Shown here in pieces: positions 1 to 9,180 of a DNA stretch of 64,000 nt (position 1 is the stretch's first letter; each line of letters begins with the position of its first letter). Both the position numbers and the translations under genes were made by a program. Source of the stretch: Polynucleobacter sp. 30F-ANTBAC (GTDB taxonomy: Bacteria; Pseudomonadota; Gammaproteobacteria; Burkholderiales; Burkholderiaceae); assembly GCF_018882385.1 (NCBI RefSeq), contig NZ_JACVON010000001.1:914942-978941 (forward strand), written 5' to 3'. Under the pieces are notes generated by a model, which was not told where the DNA came from, made no database searches, and worked only from the letters and a program-made list of their open reading frames with translations.

Positions 1-1220
1 CAAATTTCTAACACGCCCTTACCGTCCGGAGATGCATCACCAGCGATGACATTACGTAAGTCAGCAACGATTGGCTCTGGTAGATCACGAACCCAATTCA
101 CACCCGTTAAATGGAAGCCTTCTTGATTGGCGCCACAAATAAAATCACTCATATTTGCAACGGTTCGATCAGCCACAACTGTTAATGGTTTTTTGGTTTT
201 TACTGGTCCCAAATAACCAGGCGGCGTGCCAAAGTAATCGATGATCTCAGCTTCGCTTGCAAAGCGGAAATCAGTCAATCCAGGTACCTTGCTGGCTTTT
301 ACTTCATTAAGCTCATGATCACCACGCAATAACAAAATGAATAGCTTGGCGCCCTCTTCGGCATCCACCGCCAAAACAATTGACTTCACTGTCTTCTCAA
401 GTGGCAACTTCAAAAACTTAGCCACATCTTCGCATTTGCTCATACCAGGCGTTGCAACAGAAACCAACTCTTGAGAGGCAGCAGAACGGCTTGCGATCAA
501 GGTCATTGCTTCAGCTGTTTCAATATTTGCAGCATAGTCTGAAGTTGGGCAGTAAGCAATAGCATCTTCACCCGTATCTGCAATCACGTGGAACTCTTGA
601 CTGCCTGTACCACCAATTGCACCATTGTCGGCATTCACAGCACGGAAGTTAAGTCCTAAACGGGTAAAAATGCGTTGATAAGCATCGAACATCTTGGCGT
701 AGGACTGCTTCATTCCATCAACATCACGATCAAAAGAATAAGCATCCTTCATGCAAAATTCACGGCCACGCATGATGCCAAAACGCGGGCGACGCTCATC
801 ACGGAATTTGGTCTGAATTTGATAAAAATTCACCGGCAACTGCTTGTAACTCTTAATTTCATGACGGGCAATATCCGTTACCACCTCCTCAGAGGTTGGC
901 TGAATCAAGAAATCGCGGTCATGCCTGTCTTTAATGCGCAGTAATTCAGGCCCCATTTTGTCCCAACGACCGGTTTCCTGCCATAGCTCAGCCGGCTGAA
1001 TCACTGGCATTAATAGCTCTACAGCACCAGCCTGGTCCATTTCTTCTCGAATAATTGATTCGACCTTACGGATGACCTTAAGACCCATTGGCATGTAGTT
1101 ATAGATGCCGGCCCCTAATTTTCGGATCATGCCAGCCCTCATCATCAGCTTATGAGAGACGATTTCAGCGTCTGCCGGGGCTTCTTTGAGAGTTCTAATA
1201 AAAAATTGAGATGCTTTCAT
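1..1220 (-). CDS. proS: Prolyl-tRNA synthetase, N-terminal part (runs off the left edge)
   Basis: Charges tRNA-Pro with proline in the cytoplasm. Reading the minus strand from the ATG at 1220 gives an open frame of 406 codons to the window edge, beginning [19 protein letters not shown], which is the typical start of the bacterial class II enzyme. Class II motifs are visible early (residues about 70-160, including TSEEVV and the [12 protein letters not shown] stretch), followed by the inserted YbaK-like editing domain (residues about 225-400), which hydrolyses Ala-tRNA-Pro. About 170 C-terminal residues of the usual roughly 570-580 (motif 3 and anticodon-binding domain) lie outside the window. 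It is divergent from rppH across an 83-bp gap. Confidence 0.95.
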   Translation of the reverse strand, partial: MKASQFFIRTLKEAPADAEIVSHKLMMRAGMIRKLGAGIYNYMPMGLKVIRKVESIIREEMDQAGAVELLMPVIQPAELWQETGRWDKMGPELLRIKDRHDRDFLIQPTSEEVVTDIARHEIKSYKQLPVNFYQIQTKFRDERRPRFGIMRGREFCMKDAYSFDRDVDGMKQSYAKMFDAYQRIFTRLGLNFRAVNADNGAIGGTGSQEFHVIADTGEDAIAYCPTSDYAANIETAEAMTLIASRSAASQELVSVATPGMSKCEDVAKFLKLPLEKTVKSIVLAVDAEEGAKLFILLLRGDHELNEVKASKVPGLTDFRFASEAEIIDYFGTPPGYLGPVKTKKPLTVVADRTVANMSDFICGANQEGFHLTGVNWVRDLPEPIVADLRNVIAGDASPDGKGVLEI

Positions 1221-1231
1221 GGTTCACTTTA

Positions 1232-1260
1232 TTAAATAATGGATGGGCTATAGCTATAAT
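1232..1260 (+). promoter_or_regulatory. Probable sigma-70 promoter of rppH
   Basis: A perfect TATAAT at 1255-1260 lies 17 bp after a weak -35 (TTAAAT, 1232-1237), which would start transcription about 35 bases before the rppH ATG at 1304. The -35 matches the consensus poorly, so the assignment rests mainly on the -10 element and its position in the proS/rppH divergent gap. Confidence 0.4.
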
Positions 1261-1303
1261 CAATTTATTGATTTTAAAGGATTAAGGAATAAAGGGCGCG
1301 ATT

Positions 1304-1909
1304 ATGCTCGACAGAGAAGGGTACAGACCCAACGTCGGCATCGTTCTCATCAATCAACGCAACGAAGTTTTTTGGGGTAAGCGTGTTGGTCAGCATTCCT
1401 GGCAGTTCCCTCAGGGAGGGATTCAACATGGTGAAAACCCAGAGCAAGCGATGTATCGTGAGTTGCATGAGGAGATCGGTCTAGAGCCGCAACATGTCCA
1501 AATCATTGGACGAACTCGCGAATGGCTGCGTTACGACGTGCCAGCTGAATTCTTGCGCCGCTCAAATAGCTCACAATCGAACCGGCGCTCATCTCGCCAA
1601 AGCTATCGCGGTCAAAAACAAATTTGGTTTTTACTTCGTATGGTTGGCCGAGACAGCGATGTATGTCTGAGGGCTACCGATCACCCTGAATTTGATGCGT
1701 GGCGCTGGAGCCCCTACTGGATTCCACTCGATGTTGTCATCGACTTTAAGCGAGAAGTATATGAATTAGCGTTATCTGAACTCGCTCGTTACATTGCCCG
1801 TGGTCCGCGCATGATGATGATGCCTTGGGGCTCTCCTCTTGATATCAGTAAAAATATGGCGACTAACAATCACGTCAGTACACCAGACTCACCGAAGGAC
1901 CCCTCTTGA
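1304..1909 (+). CDS. rppH: RNA pyrophosphohydrolase (Nudix)
   Basis: Removes pyrophosphate from the 5' triphosphate of mRNAs and so opens them to RNase E decay. The Nudix box is complete at residues 38-60 (G38, E44, R52, E53, E56, E57, G59), and the N-terminus ([17 protein letters not shown]) is the family start. At 201 residues it is longer than the E. coli protein because of a C-terminal tail after about residue 165 that looks unstructured. It is divergent from proS, an arrangement common in Burkholderiales. The stop TGA overlaps the TTG start of the next gene, suggesting translational coupling. Confidence 0.93.
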   Translation: MLDREGYRPNVGIVLINQRNEVFWGKRVGQHSWQFPQGGIQHGENPEQAMYRELHEEIGLEPQHVQIIGRTREWLRYDVPAEFLRRSNSSQSNRRSSRQSYRGQKQIWFLLRMVGRDSDVCLRATDHPEFDAWRWSPYWIPLDVVIDFKREVYELALSELARYIARGPRMMMMPWGSPLDISKNMATNNHVSTPDSPKDPS

Positions 1910-2424
1910 AACAGCATTTCATTCTTAAAGCGCTCGTTAGTACCATGCTACTTATTAGCTTCACGTCGCACGCGCAGTACAAAACTCTCGATCCAGCCGA
2001 TGAGAATGATGTTGATGCCCCAAGGTTTTGGAATGAGGCTGAAGTCAAACTCCCTAGCGCACCCCCTTCTAAACAACTCAAACCGTTTTTTGTATCCATC
2101 AATACACCCCTGACATTCGCTATTGATGCAGACTCAATTGAATTAGGTAAAGATGATGTATTGCGATACATCATTGTCATCACCAGCCCCTCGGGCGCAA
2201 AACAAGTTAGCTACGAAGGTATTCGTTGTGAAAAACATGAATGGCGTTTGTATGGCACGCTGCAAAGCGATGGACAGTGGCGAAAAAATCCAGGGAGCAA
2301 ATGGCAGTTCATCACGCCTAATAGCTACAACAGATATCACTCTGCTTTAGTCAAAGATGCTTTTTGTGAAAATAGTATTCCACGCAGAAACATAAAAGAA
2401 ATTATTTCTCTTTTGCAGCCTTAA
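1906..2424 (+). CDS. CNP1-like family exported protein
   Basis: A 172-residue protein with a signal peptide (about residues 1-23, cleaved after SHA) and a mature part resembling the betaproteobacterial CNP1-like family, whose function is unknown. Two cysteines (in the IRCEKHEW and DAFCENS segments) could form a disulfide in the periplasm. The start is a TTG overlapping the rppH stop (TTGA), and no better start is available that keeps the signal peptide. It converges on proB with an 8-bp gap. The family name comes from resemblance to proteins commonly found between rppH and proB in this order; it was not searched. Confidence 0.75.
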   Translation: MKQHFILKALVSTMLLISFTSHAQYKTLDPADENDVDAPRFWNEAEVKLPSAPPSKQLKPFFVSINTPLTFAIDADSIELGKDDVLRYIIVITSPSGAKQVSYEGIRCEKHEWRLYGTLQSDGQWRKNPGSKWQFITPNSYNRYHSALVKDAFCENSIPRRNIKEIISLLQP

Positions 2425-2432
2425 GCCTGCAA

Positions 2433-3230
2433 CTATTTCGAAATCAGTTGTGAACCAATCAGTTCGCCTTTTGCAAGACGAACTAATACTTGGGGCTCAA
2501 GACCCGAAGCAATCACTGTGTGAGCACCTGATTGATTGGCTAATTTAGCGGCTAGCACTTTGGTGAGCATGCCACCTTTTCCAAGTGCACTGCCTGCGCC
2601 ACCCGCCATCATCTCTAACTGAGGATCACCGGCCACTGCTTCTTGAATCAAAGTTGCCTGAGGGTCTTTACGAGGGTCCGCGTTATACAAACCATCTTGA
2701 TCCGTCAAAATAACCAAGGCATCTGCTTCAATCAGATTAGTTACCAGAGCTGCCAAAGTATCGTTATCACCAAATTTAATTTCATCCGTGACGACCGTAT
2801 CATTTTCATTGATGATAGGAACAACACCGTGCTTTAAAAGTGTTAACAACGTGATTCGTGCATTTTGATAACGCTTTTCGTCTGCTAAGTCAGCATTGGT
2901 GAGTAATACCTGCGCAGTTCGAATACCATATTGAGCAAAGCTCGTTTCGTAAACTTGAACCAAGCCCATTTGCCCGACTGCGGCAGCAGCCTGAAGCTCA
3001 TGGATATCTGTTGGTCGGGTTGCCCAAGATAAGCGCTGCATACCTTCTGCAATCGCTCCAGAACTGACCATCACCACTTGCTTACCCATAGAACGGAGTT
3101 CCGCCATTTGCGCAGCCCAACGACCAATCGCTTCATGATCCAAACCTTGACCATTATTGGTCACCAGTGTTGAACCCACTTTAACAACAATACGTTGTGC
3201 GTTTTGTATCGCTCGAACCACCCTACTCAC
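2433..3230 (-). CDS. proB: Glutamate 5-kinase, short form without PUA domain
   Basis: Phosphorylates glutamate to gamma-glutamyl phosphate, the first step of proline synthesis. The 265 residues cover the whole amino acid kinase fold: [10 protein letters not shown] at the N-terminus, the VSSGAIAEG loop, INENDTV (substrate), DNDTLAALV and LTDQDGLY. The family usually has about 370 residues with a C-terminal PUA domain; here the protein stops just after the kinase domain ([11 protein letters not shown]). There is no room for a lost tail because the convergent CNP1-like gene ends 8 bp away. It follows obgE by 20 bp and is probably in the rplU-rpmA-obgE-proB operon. Confidence 0.92.
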   Translation of the reverse strand: MSRVVRAIQNAQRIVVKVGSTLVTNNGQGLDHEAIGRWAAQMAELRSMGKQVVMVSSGAIAEGMQRLSWATRPTDIHELQAAAAVGQMGLVQVYETSFAQYGIRTAQVLLTNADLADEKRYQNARITLLTLLKHGVVPIINENDTVVTDEIKFGDNDTLAALVTNLIEADALVILTDQDGLYNADPRKDPQATLIQEAVAGDPQLEMMAGGAGSALGKGGMLTKVLAAKLANQSGAHTVIASGLEPQVLVRLAKGELIGSQLISK

Positions 3231-3250
3231 CTCATTGATTATTTGCTTTA

Positions 3251-4339
3251 CTAAGACTCATCAGAATCTAATGCGTCACCCTGAAAACGAACATCAGCAT
3301 CATGCTCTTCAGCGTCGTCACGTTCCTTGCGCTTATCATCCAAGTCTTGTTGAATAGCGTAGCAAAGTTTTTGACAGCCTTCGCCAGTCAGCGCTGAGAT
3401 TTCAAAAACAGGACCCTTCCAACCATATGCTTTAACAAAAGCTTTGATGCGATTGGCTCTCTCATCTTCAGGAATCATATCCACTTTGTTTAAAACCAAC
3501 CAACGTGGTTTATCAAACAAAGACTCATCGTATTTCTTAAGCTCATTCACAATTGCTTTAGCTTCAGCAACAATATCCAAGTTTTCATCAAATGGCGCCA
3601 TGTCCACCAAATGCAACAATAAATTCGTACGTTGCAAATGTCTTAGGAAGCGATGACCAAGTCCCGCACCTTCAGCAGCACCTTCAATCAAACCTGGGAT
3701 ATCAGCAATCACAAAACTGCGCTCTTGCCCAACACGAACGACGCCCAAATTAGGATGCAATGTAGTGAACGGGTAATCCGCGATCTTAGGTCGCGCATTG
3801 GATACTGCAGTGATCAATGTGGATTTACCTGCATTCGGCATACCCAATAAACCGACATCAGCCAATACTTTCAGCTCTAGACGTAGTTTATGTTCTTCAC
3901 CTGGTAAGCCAGATGTTTTTTGTCTTGGCGCGCGATTGGTACTACTCTTGAAATGCAAATTACCCCATCCACCTGCACCGCCTTTTGCAAGACATAAGCG
4001 CTGCCCATGAAATGTTAAATCTGCAATGACTTCATCGGTATCCATATCATGAATGATCGTACCGACGGGCATGCGCAATTCAATATCTTCGCCCGCTTTA
4101 CCATAGCAGTCGGCACCTCGGCCTGACTCACCATTTTGAGCGAGATGTTTTTTAGCATATCGATAGTCAACCAAGGTATTGATGTTTCGATCAGCAATAG
4201 CGTAAACACTACCGCCTCGACCACCATCACCACCATCAGGTCCACCAAATTCAATAAATTTTTCACGACGCATCGAGGCGCTACCAGAACCACCGTGGCC
4301 AGCAACTACTTCAATACGCGCTTCATCGATAAATTTCAT
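3251..4339 (-). CDS. obgE: Obg-family GTPase (ribosome assembly)
   Basis: A large-subunit assembly and stress GTPase. Residues 1-155 form the glycine-rich Obg fold ([14 protein letters not shown]). The G domain follows with P-loop [20 protein letters not shown] (switch), NKVD and SALTGEG. An acidic tail ends the protein. I chose the ATG at 4339 ([11 protein letters not shown]), which has GGA five bases upstream and matches the family start; an in-frame TTG at 4348 would add three residues. An intrinsic terminator lies immediately upstream, with its T-tract almost touching the ribosome-binding site, so expression depends on read-through from rpmA or an unseen local promoter. Confidence 0.96.
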   Translation of the reverse strand: MKFIDEARIEVVAGHGGSGSASMRREKFIEFGGPDGGDGGRGGSVYAIADRNINTLVDYRYAKKHLAQNGESGRGADCYGKAGEDIELRMPVGTIIHDMDTDEVIADLTFHGQRLCLAKGGAGGWGNLHFKSSTNRAPRQKTSGLPGEEHKLRLELKVLADVGLLGMPNAGKSTLITAVSNARPKIADYPFTTLHPNLGVVRVGQERSFVIADIPGLIEGAAEGAGLGHRFLRHLQRTNLLLHLVDMAPFDENLDIVAEAKAIVNELKKYDESLFDKPRWLVLNKVDMIPEDERANRIKAFVKAYGWKGPVFEISALTGEGCQKLCYAIQQDLDDKRKERDDAEEHDADVRFQGDALDSDES

Positions 4340-4346
4340 AAATTCC

Positions 4347-4380
4347 AATAAAAAAAGGCCTCGCTGTTGGGCGAGGCCTT
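4347..4380 (-). terminator. Rho-independent terminator between rpmA and obgE
   Basis: On the minus strand a perfect 10-bp stem (AAGGCCTCGC / GCGAGGCCTT, at 4355-4364 and 4371-4380) with a 6-base loop is followed by a T-rich run. It ends a few bases before the obgE ribosome-binding site, so it may act as a partial terminator that lowers obgE-proB expression relative to the ribosomal proteins. Confidence 0.85.
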
Positions 4381-4423
4381 ATGCTGAGTTCTGAATTTTC
4401 TTCGTTATCTCAGTTAAGGCTAA

Positions 4424-4684
4424 TTAAGCTGTCGGAAGTACAGAAACGAATGATTTCTTATCTGCACCTTTAACGCCAAATTGAACATGACCGTCTACCA
4501 ATGCGAACAATGTGTGGTCTTTGCCACAACCGACGTTCACACCAGGGTGAACGCGTGTACCGCGTTGGCGAACAATGATGCCGCCTGCATTGATGGCTTG
4601 ACCGCCATAAACTTTAACGCCTAATCGTTTTGACTCTGAGTCACGGCCGTTACGTGTTGAACCGCCGCCTTTTTTCTGTGCCAT
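4424..4684 (-). CDS. rpmA: 50S ribosomal protein L27
   Basis: Large-subunit protein whose N-terminus reaches the peptidyl transferase centre. The 86 residues have the family N-terminus [18 protein letters not shown] and the [10 protein letters not shown] segment. It follows rplU by 21 bp in the conserved rplU-rpmA-obgE order and is followed by an intrinsic terminator. Confidence 0.98.
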   Translation of the reverse strand: MAQKKGGGSTRNGRDSESKRLGVKVYGGQAINAGGIIVRQRGTRVHPGVNVGCGKDHTLFALVDGHVQFGVKGADKKSFVSVLPTA

Positions 4685-4705
4685 TTTCTACTCCGCCTCT
4701 GCCTA

Positions 4706-5017
4706 TTAGGCCTTAATGGAATTAATCAAAATCTCAGTAAAGTTCTGACGATGACCTTGACGCTTTTGGTAATGCTTACGTCGACGCATCTTGAAGATCT
4801 TTACTTTGTCATGACGACCCTGAGAAATAACAGTGGCTTTAACAGTTGCACCACTCACCAATGGCTCACCAAACTTCAGTGATTCGCCTTCGCCTACGGC
4901 GAGAACTTGGTCAAGAGTGATTTCACTGCCTACATCCGCTGGTATCTGTTCTATTTTCAATTTTTCTCCAGCAGCAACTTTATATTGTTTGCCACCGGTT
5001 TTTATGACCGCGTACAT
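4706..5017 (-). CDS. rplU: 50S ribosomal protein L21
   Basis: Large-subunit protein that binds 23S rRNA. The 103 residues open with [14 protein letters not shown] and contain the basic [20 protein letters not shown] stretch expected near the C-terminus. It is the first gene of the rplU-rpmA-(obgE-proB) operon, with a near-consensus sigma-70 promoter 55-83 bp upstream. Confidence 0.98.
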   Translation of the reverse strand: MYAVIKTGGKQYKVAAGEKLKIEQIPADVGSEITLDQVLAVGEGESLKFGEPLVSGATVKATVISQGRHDKVKIFKMRRRKHYQKRQGHRQNFTEILINSIKA

Positions 5018-5071
5018 ATTGAAATCTTTCTATCAAATCACCACACAACCCTATGTCGTGCAGAGCCATAG

Positions 5072-5100
5072 ATTATAGCCCTAGCTTAATTTCTAGTCAA
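5072..5100 (-). promoter_or_regulatory. Strong sigma-70 promoter of rplU-rpmA
   Basis: Reading the minus strand, TTGACT (5095-5100), a 17-bp spacer and a perfect TATAAT (5072-5077) form a nearly ideal sigma-70 promoter. It lies in the divergent rplU/ispB gap and points at rplU. Confidence 0.8.
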
Positions 5101-5143
5101 AAAGTAGAATAAGATGATTGCGATAGAGTTTGTTACTACTTTT

Positions 5144-5149
5144 TATAAT
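5144..5149 (+). promoter_or_regulatory. Possible -10 element for ispB
   Basis: A perfect TATAAT stands 64 bp before the ispB ATG on the plus strand. No good -35 is found at 16-18 bp spacing, so this is only a candidate. Confidence 0.3.
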
Positions 5150-5213
5150 AAAAACCAATTAATTCAATGGGTTAAACTGGTTACCGATCAATAATCAACA
5201 TTTACATTAGTTA

Positions 5214-6203
5214 ATGAGCACTAACTTACAAACTATTCTTAGCCCTATTTCTTCAGATATGCACGCCTTAAATGACGTGATCAGGGCCAGTTTGCGCTCA
5301 GAAGTTGCTCTCATTAACCAAATCTCTGCCTACATTATTGAAGCAGGTGGCAAGCGTATTCGTCCTGCATTGCTGCTTTTAACAGCTCAATCTATCGCCA
5401 ATGGCAAAGAACTGAATCACCATCTGAGCATGGCAGCAGTTGTGGAATTTATTCATACAGCGACTTTGCTACATGATGATGTGGTTGATGAATCCGACTT
5501 ACGTCGTGGTAGAGCTACCGCCAATGCTGCTTTTGGCAATGCCGCCAGCGTTTTAGTTGGTGACTTCTTGTATTCCAGAGCATTTCAAATGATGGTGGCG
5601 CCGAATGAGCTAAAGATTATGGAAATCTTAGCGGAGGCTACCAACACCATTGCCGAGGGTGAAGTTCTTCAATTGATGAACATGCATGATCCTGATGTCA
5701 CTGAAGCGCGCTACATGCAAGTCATTCACTATAAAACTGGCAAACTATTTGAAGCATCCTGTGCGTTAGGTTCGCTCCTTGCTAAAGCAACACCAGAGCA
5801 GTACCTTGCAGCCGAAGCTTATGGTCGACATATTGGTACAGCGTTTCAGTTAGTTGACGATATCCTTGACTACACCGCTAGCTCCGAGCAAATGGGTAAG
5901 AATGCCGGTGATGATTTAAGAGAAGGCAAACCAACCCTACCCTTGATTTATCTTTTAGAGCATGGCACACCGGAGCAAAAGAAATTAGTTAAAAGTGCTA
6001 TCGAGCAAGCGGAAGAGTTACCTGAGGACCTCTTTCAACAGGTTTATCAAGCCATCATAGAATCTAAAGCTATCGACTACACGCAAGCTGCAGCAGAAAG
6101 AGAAGCACAATTGGCTCAGAATGCCTTGGCATGCTTCCCCCAGAATGCTGCCACTCAAAGCTTGATCGATCTTTGCCACTACTCACTCAAAAGATCTACC
6201 TAA
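5214..6203 (+). CDS. ispB: Octaprenyl diphosphate synthase
   Basis: Trans-prenyltransferase that builds the ubiquinone side chain. The 329 residues contain both aspartate-rich motifs: the first, DDVVD at residues 88-92 (LLHDDVVDESD), and the second, DDILD at 215-219 (FQLVDDILDY), plus the GGKRIRP segment near residue 45. It is divergent from rplU-rpmA, the usual neighbours in proteobacteria. Chain-length assignment (C40) is by family and context. Confidence 0.94.
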   Translation: MSTNLQTILSPISSDMHALNDVIRASLRSEVALINQISAYIIEAGGKRIRPALLLLTAQSIANGKELNHHLSMAAVVEFIHTATLLHDDVVDESDLRRGRATANAAFGNAASVLVGDFLYSRAFQMMVAPNELKIMEILAEATNTIAEGEVLQLMNMHDPDVTEARYMQVIHYKTGKLFEASCALGSLLAKATPEQYLAAEAYGRHIGTAFQLVDDILDYTASSEQMGKNAGDDLREGKPTLPLIYLLEHGTPEQKKLVKSAIEQAEELPEDLFQQVYQAIIESKAIDYTQAAAEREAQLAQNALACFPQNAATQSLIDLCHYSLKRST

Positions 6204-6254
6204 GCCTCAATCCGTTAAACAGATCATCACAAGGTTTTCATTTTTTTGCTATTC

Positions 6255-6334
6255 ACCGCATAATTTTCAATATTAACCGCATTTTTTGCGGTATTTAACG
6301 CCAAAATAAGTTAGTCGGGCTATAATTACCGCAT
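6255..6334 (+). promoter_or_regulatory. Repeated ACCGCAT motifs and -10 element in front of the Fic gene
   Basis: ACCGCAT occurs at 6255-6261, 6276-6282 and 6328-6334, and the second copy pairs with an inverted TGCGGT at 6287-6292 to form a palindrome with a 5-T centre. The first two copies are 21 bp apart, two helical turns. A perfect TATAAT (6321-6326) sits just before the ATG at 6333, and the third motif overlaps the start codon. This fits an operator for self-regulation and a very short or leaderless transcript; function is inferred. Confidence 0.55.
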
Positions 6335-7448
6335 GAAATACGGCGAATATACCTATATCTGGCAACTGAACGATTGGCCAAATTGGCAATTTAATACCTC
6401 CATACTAGCTGACAAGATTGCTGAGATTCATCATGCTCGTGGGTATTTATTGGGGCATATTGATCGCCTAGGATTCAATCTCAAACAAGAGGCCTATCTT
6501 GAGATCATCTCTGATGATGTGCTAAAAACCAGCCAAATTGAAGGTGAGCTGCTCAATCAAGATGCCGTCAGATCCTCTGTTGCAAAACATATTGGCGTCG
6601 ATATAGGTGCATTACCGAATAGAGATAGACATATCGATGGTGTGGTTGAAATGATTCTAGATGCCACACAACCCAATAATGACCAACTCACAAAAGAAAA
6701 ATTATTGACGTGGCATGAAGGATTATTCCCAGAACAAAGTTTGTTAAATCCAATTGAAATAGGAGCGTGGAGAAAAGACTCAAAAGGTCCGATGCAAGTT
6801 ATATCTGGTCCCATTAGCAAATCTAAAGTTCACTATCAAGCTCCGCCAGCTCAAATTATTGATGAAGAAATTGGTCGATTCATAAACTGGTTTAATCAAG
6901 AGTCTTGGCTCGACCCTTTGATAAAAGCAGGCATTGCTCATTTATGGTTTGTGACCATCCATCCTTTTGATGATGGCAATGGTCGAATTGCCAGGGCCAT
7001 TGGCGACATGGCTTTGGCGAAAGCTGAAAAACTGAACCTGCGTTTTTATAGCCTCTCCGCACAAATTCAAAAAGAGAGAGAAACATACTACGTGCAGCTT
7101 GAAAAAACACAAAAAGGCAGCCTCCATATTGATGAGTGGTTAGATTGGTTTTTAAGTTGCCTTTTAAGATCCATTCAGGCATCACAAGCCACACTTCAAC
7201 ACGTAGTGGGGAAAGCTGAATTTTGGCAAAAAAATGGAGGGCAAGCCCTCAATCCAAGGCAAATTAAAATCATCAATAAATTAATAGATGGATTTGATGG
7301 CAAGCTAACCAGCTCAAAATGGGCCGTCATCAATAAATGTTCAACCGATACTTCTCTTAGAGATATTCAAGAATTAATCCTCCTCGGGATTTTGAAAAAA
7401 ACAGAGTCGGGCGGAAGAAGTACAAGCTACGAACTAATCATTGATTAG
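6333..7448 (+). CDS. Fic-family protein (AMPylator) with N-terminal inhibitory motif and C-terminal winged helix
   Basis: Fic enzymes move AMP from ATP to target hydroxyls. The 371 residues contain the full catalytic motif HPFDDGNGRIAR at 210-221 and an inhibitory-helix motif TSQIEG at 66-71, which fits (S/T)xxxE(G/N) placed N-terminal to the Fic core, i.e. the class II autoinhibited type. The N-terminal ~110 residues resemble the DUF4172 region of such proteins, and residues about 300-371 look like a winged helix-turn-helix, suggesting DNA binding. No antitoxin gene is adjacent. Its stop codon abuts the stop of the convergent haem ATPase gene (TAGCTA). Catalytic type is clear; target and physiology are unknown. 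Confidence 0.9.
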   Translation: MKYGEYTYIWQLNDWPNWQFNTSILADKIAEIHHARGYLLGHIDRLGFNLKQEAYLEIISDDVLKTSQIEGELLNQDAVRSSVAKHIGVDIGALPNRDRHIDGVVEMILDATQPNNDQLTKEKLLTWHEGLFPEQSLLNPIEIGAWRKDSKGPMQVISGPISKSKVHYQAPPAQIIDEEIGRFINWFNQESWLDPLIKAGIAHLWFVTIHPFDDGNGRIARAIGDMALAKAEKLNLRFYSLSAQIQKERETYYVQLEKTQKGSLHIDEWLDWFLSCLLRSIQASQATLQHVVGKAEFWQKNGGQALNPRQIKIINKLIDGFDGKLTSSKWAVINKCSTDTSLRDIQELILLGILKKTESGGRSTSYELIID

Positions 7449-8225
7449 CTACTGAGCAAAAAAATACCTTGTGCCAGTAGTGGCGTTCAACTGTAAAAAA
7501 TGATTGCCGTAGAGATGCTCCAAAGACTCTTTCTGAATCTCTAATAATGGGGCATCCATGAACAGTTGACCCTGTTTAAGCAATACACCCCGATCAAAAA
7601 ACTGCATAGCGTGATTCACATCATGCAATACAGCAAGCACTGCAAGAGATCGTTGAGTAACAAATTGAATCAAACTCTTAAGCAAAAATACTTGTAGGTA
7701 GGGATCTAATGCAGCAAACGGCTCATCGACCAACAGGAACCCTCCATGAACATCCCATAGCTGAGCAAATACTTTTGCCATTTGCACCCTTGCTCTTTCA
7801 CCACCAGATAGTTGATGGTAGTTTCTATGCAACAAATGAGATGCTTGGCATAGGCATAAACATTGCCGAACAATATAGTTCGTTTCATTTTGACAAGGTC
7901 TTGAGACTCTTCCCAAACTCACAATCAAGTCAACCGATAAATCAAATCCCACTTCATGGGATTGAGGCAACACCGCTCGTTGATGGCTCAACTCGAGGAC
8001 AGACCATTCATCCAAAGACTGATTTAAAAAATAAATAGTCCCATCCCCCATTTTTAAATCTTTTGATAGAATTTTTAAAAATGTTGATTTACCCGAACCA
8101 CTGGGTCCCAAGATCGCAATCTTTTCAGAGTTATGAACACGAAGTTGGGGGATATCAAGTGCTAACTGAGATCCATGATCCCAATACTTTTTTAGTCCCT
8201 CAATCGTCAATAATGGATTTGGCAT
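7449..8225 (-). CDS. hmuV: Haem ABC transporter ATP-binding protein
   Basis: Cytoplasmic ATPase that powers haem (or similar iron chelate) import with the permease next door. Of 258 residues, Walker A is GPSGSGKST (40-48), the signature is LSGGE (139-143), Walker B is FLLVDEPF (163-170), and the switch histidine is in VLHDVNH. It is the last gene of a receptor-binding protein-permease-ATPase operon, one base after the permease. Haem specificity is inferred from the receptor and binding protein; cobalamin or siderophore ATPases have the same architecture. Confidence 0.85.
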   Translation of the reverse strand: MPNPLLTIEGLKKYWDHGSQLALDIPQLRVHNSEKIAILGPSGSGKSTFLKILSKDLKMGDGTIYFLNQSLDEWSVLELSHQRAVLPQSHEVGFDLSVDLIVSLGRVSRPCQNETNYIVRQCLCLCQASHLLHRNYHQLSGGERARVQMAKVFAQLWDVHGGFLLVDEPFAALDPYLQVFLLKSLIQFVTQRSLAVLAVLHDVNHAMQFFDRGVLLKQGQLFMDAPLLEIQKESLEHLYGNHFLQLNATTGTRYFFAQ

Positions 8226-8226
8226 T

Positions 8227-9180
8227 TCAACCCCTTACTTTCTTTTTAAGCAAATATAAAAAGTATGGCGCCCCAATCAAGGAGGTGAAAATTCCTACAG
8301 GCATTTCAGCGGGAAGAGCTAAGGTTCTAGCCAAGGTGTCTGCAATTAACAATAAAAAGCCACCCAAGAATGTTGAGTAGATCAAGACACTTTTTTGATC
8401 TGCGCCTAAAACCAAGCGCACCATCTGCGGAGCCATCAGACTAATAAAACCAATCATTCCACAAAAAGCCACACTGACACCACATAAAAGAGCGACTGAA
8501 ATCACCATCTTCATTTTTAAATGTGTGACATGAATACCCAGATGTTGAGCAACATCTTCACCCAAACTTAAAGCATTAATGGATCCGCTCAATGGATAAA
8601 TAAAGATAAAAGTGCTCATCAATAAAAAAGAAATCACAGCAACGAAAAACATATTGGCCGAAGCCACAGAGCCAAGCGTCCAAAATGTAAATGTTCGCAG
8701 CTGAGAATCATCAGCAAGGTAAATACATAAACCAATCAAAGCTGCTGAAAATGCGTTTAATGCAATACCGCAGAGTAATAAATGACCTATGGAATTAAAA
8801 GACAACTGCTTTGAAAGATTCATTAATAGAAAACAACTGAATAAAGCTCCTCCAAAAGCAGCTAGTGGGATGCCAATCATTTCACTAAGCACCCAAACAG
8901 GGCTGACGATAATAAATAGGGCAACAGCTAATGCAGCTCCACCCGATATACCCAATAAAGCCGGATCAGCAAGTGGATTTCTAAATAAAGCTTGCGTCAT
9001 CGCTCCAGAAAAACCCAAACTGGCACCCACCAAAATAGCCAAAAGTGCTCGAGGTAAGCGAATGTCCCAAAAAACAACCGATGTTTTCCAATCCTCCAAC
9101 GAAAGCGATGCAGGACCTATGAATAAAACACTGATAAAGCCAAGCATGAGCACCAAGCTGACAATCACTAAGTTAAACAA
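8227..9180 (-). CDS. hmuU: Haem ABC transporter permease (FecCD family)
   Basis: Inner membrane permease of 317 residues with about ten hydrophobic segments. Family hallmarks are RLPRALLAILVGASLGFSG with ALFRNPLADPALLGISGGA near the N-terminus and the GMIGFISLMAPQMVRLVLG segment near residue 240. The start overlaps the end of the binding protein gene by 8 bp. Works with the ATPase and binding protein of the same operon. Confidence 0.88.
   Translation of the reverse strand: MFNLVIVSLVLMLGFISVLFIGPASLSLEDWKTSVVFWDIRLPRALLAILVGASLGFSGAMTQALFRNPLADPALLGISGGAALAVALFIIVSPVWVLSEMIGIPLAAFGGALFSCFLLMNLSKQLSFNSIGHLLLCGIALNAFSAALIGLCIYLADDSQLRTFTFWTLGSVASANMFFVAVISFLLMSTFIFIYPLSGSINALSLGEDVAQHLGIHVTHLKMKMVISVALLCGVSVAFCGMIGFISLMAPQMVRLVLGADQKSVLIYSTFLGGFLLLIADTLARTLALPAEMPVGIFTSLIGAPYFLYLLKKKVRG

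Noticed and set aside
675-944. Plus-strand open frame of 89 codons
   Set aside because: Lies antisense within the conserved class II core of proS and has no family likeness; a shadow frame.
2433-3230. proB as a frameshifted or truncated pseudogene
   Set aside because: The kinase domain is intact with all motifs, and the next gene begins 8 bp after the stop, so no decayed PUA sequence remains.
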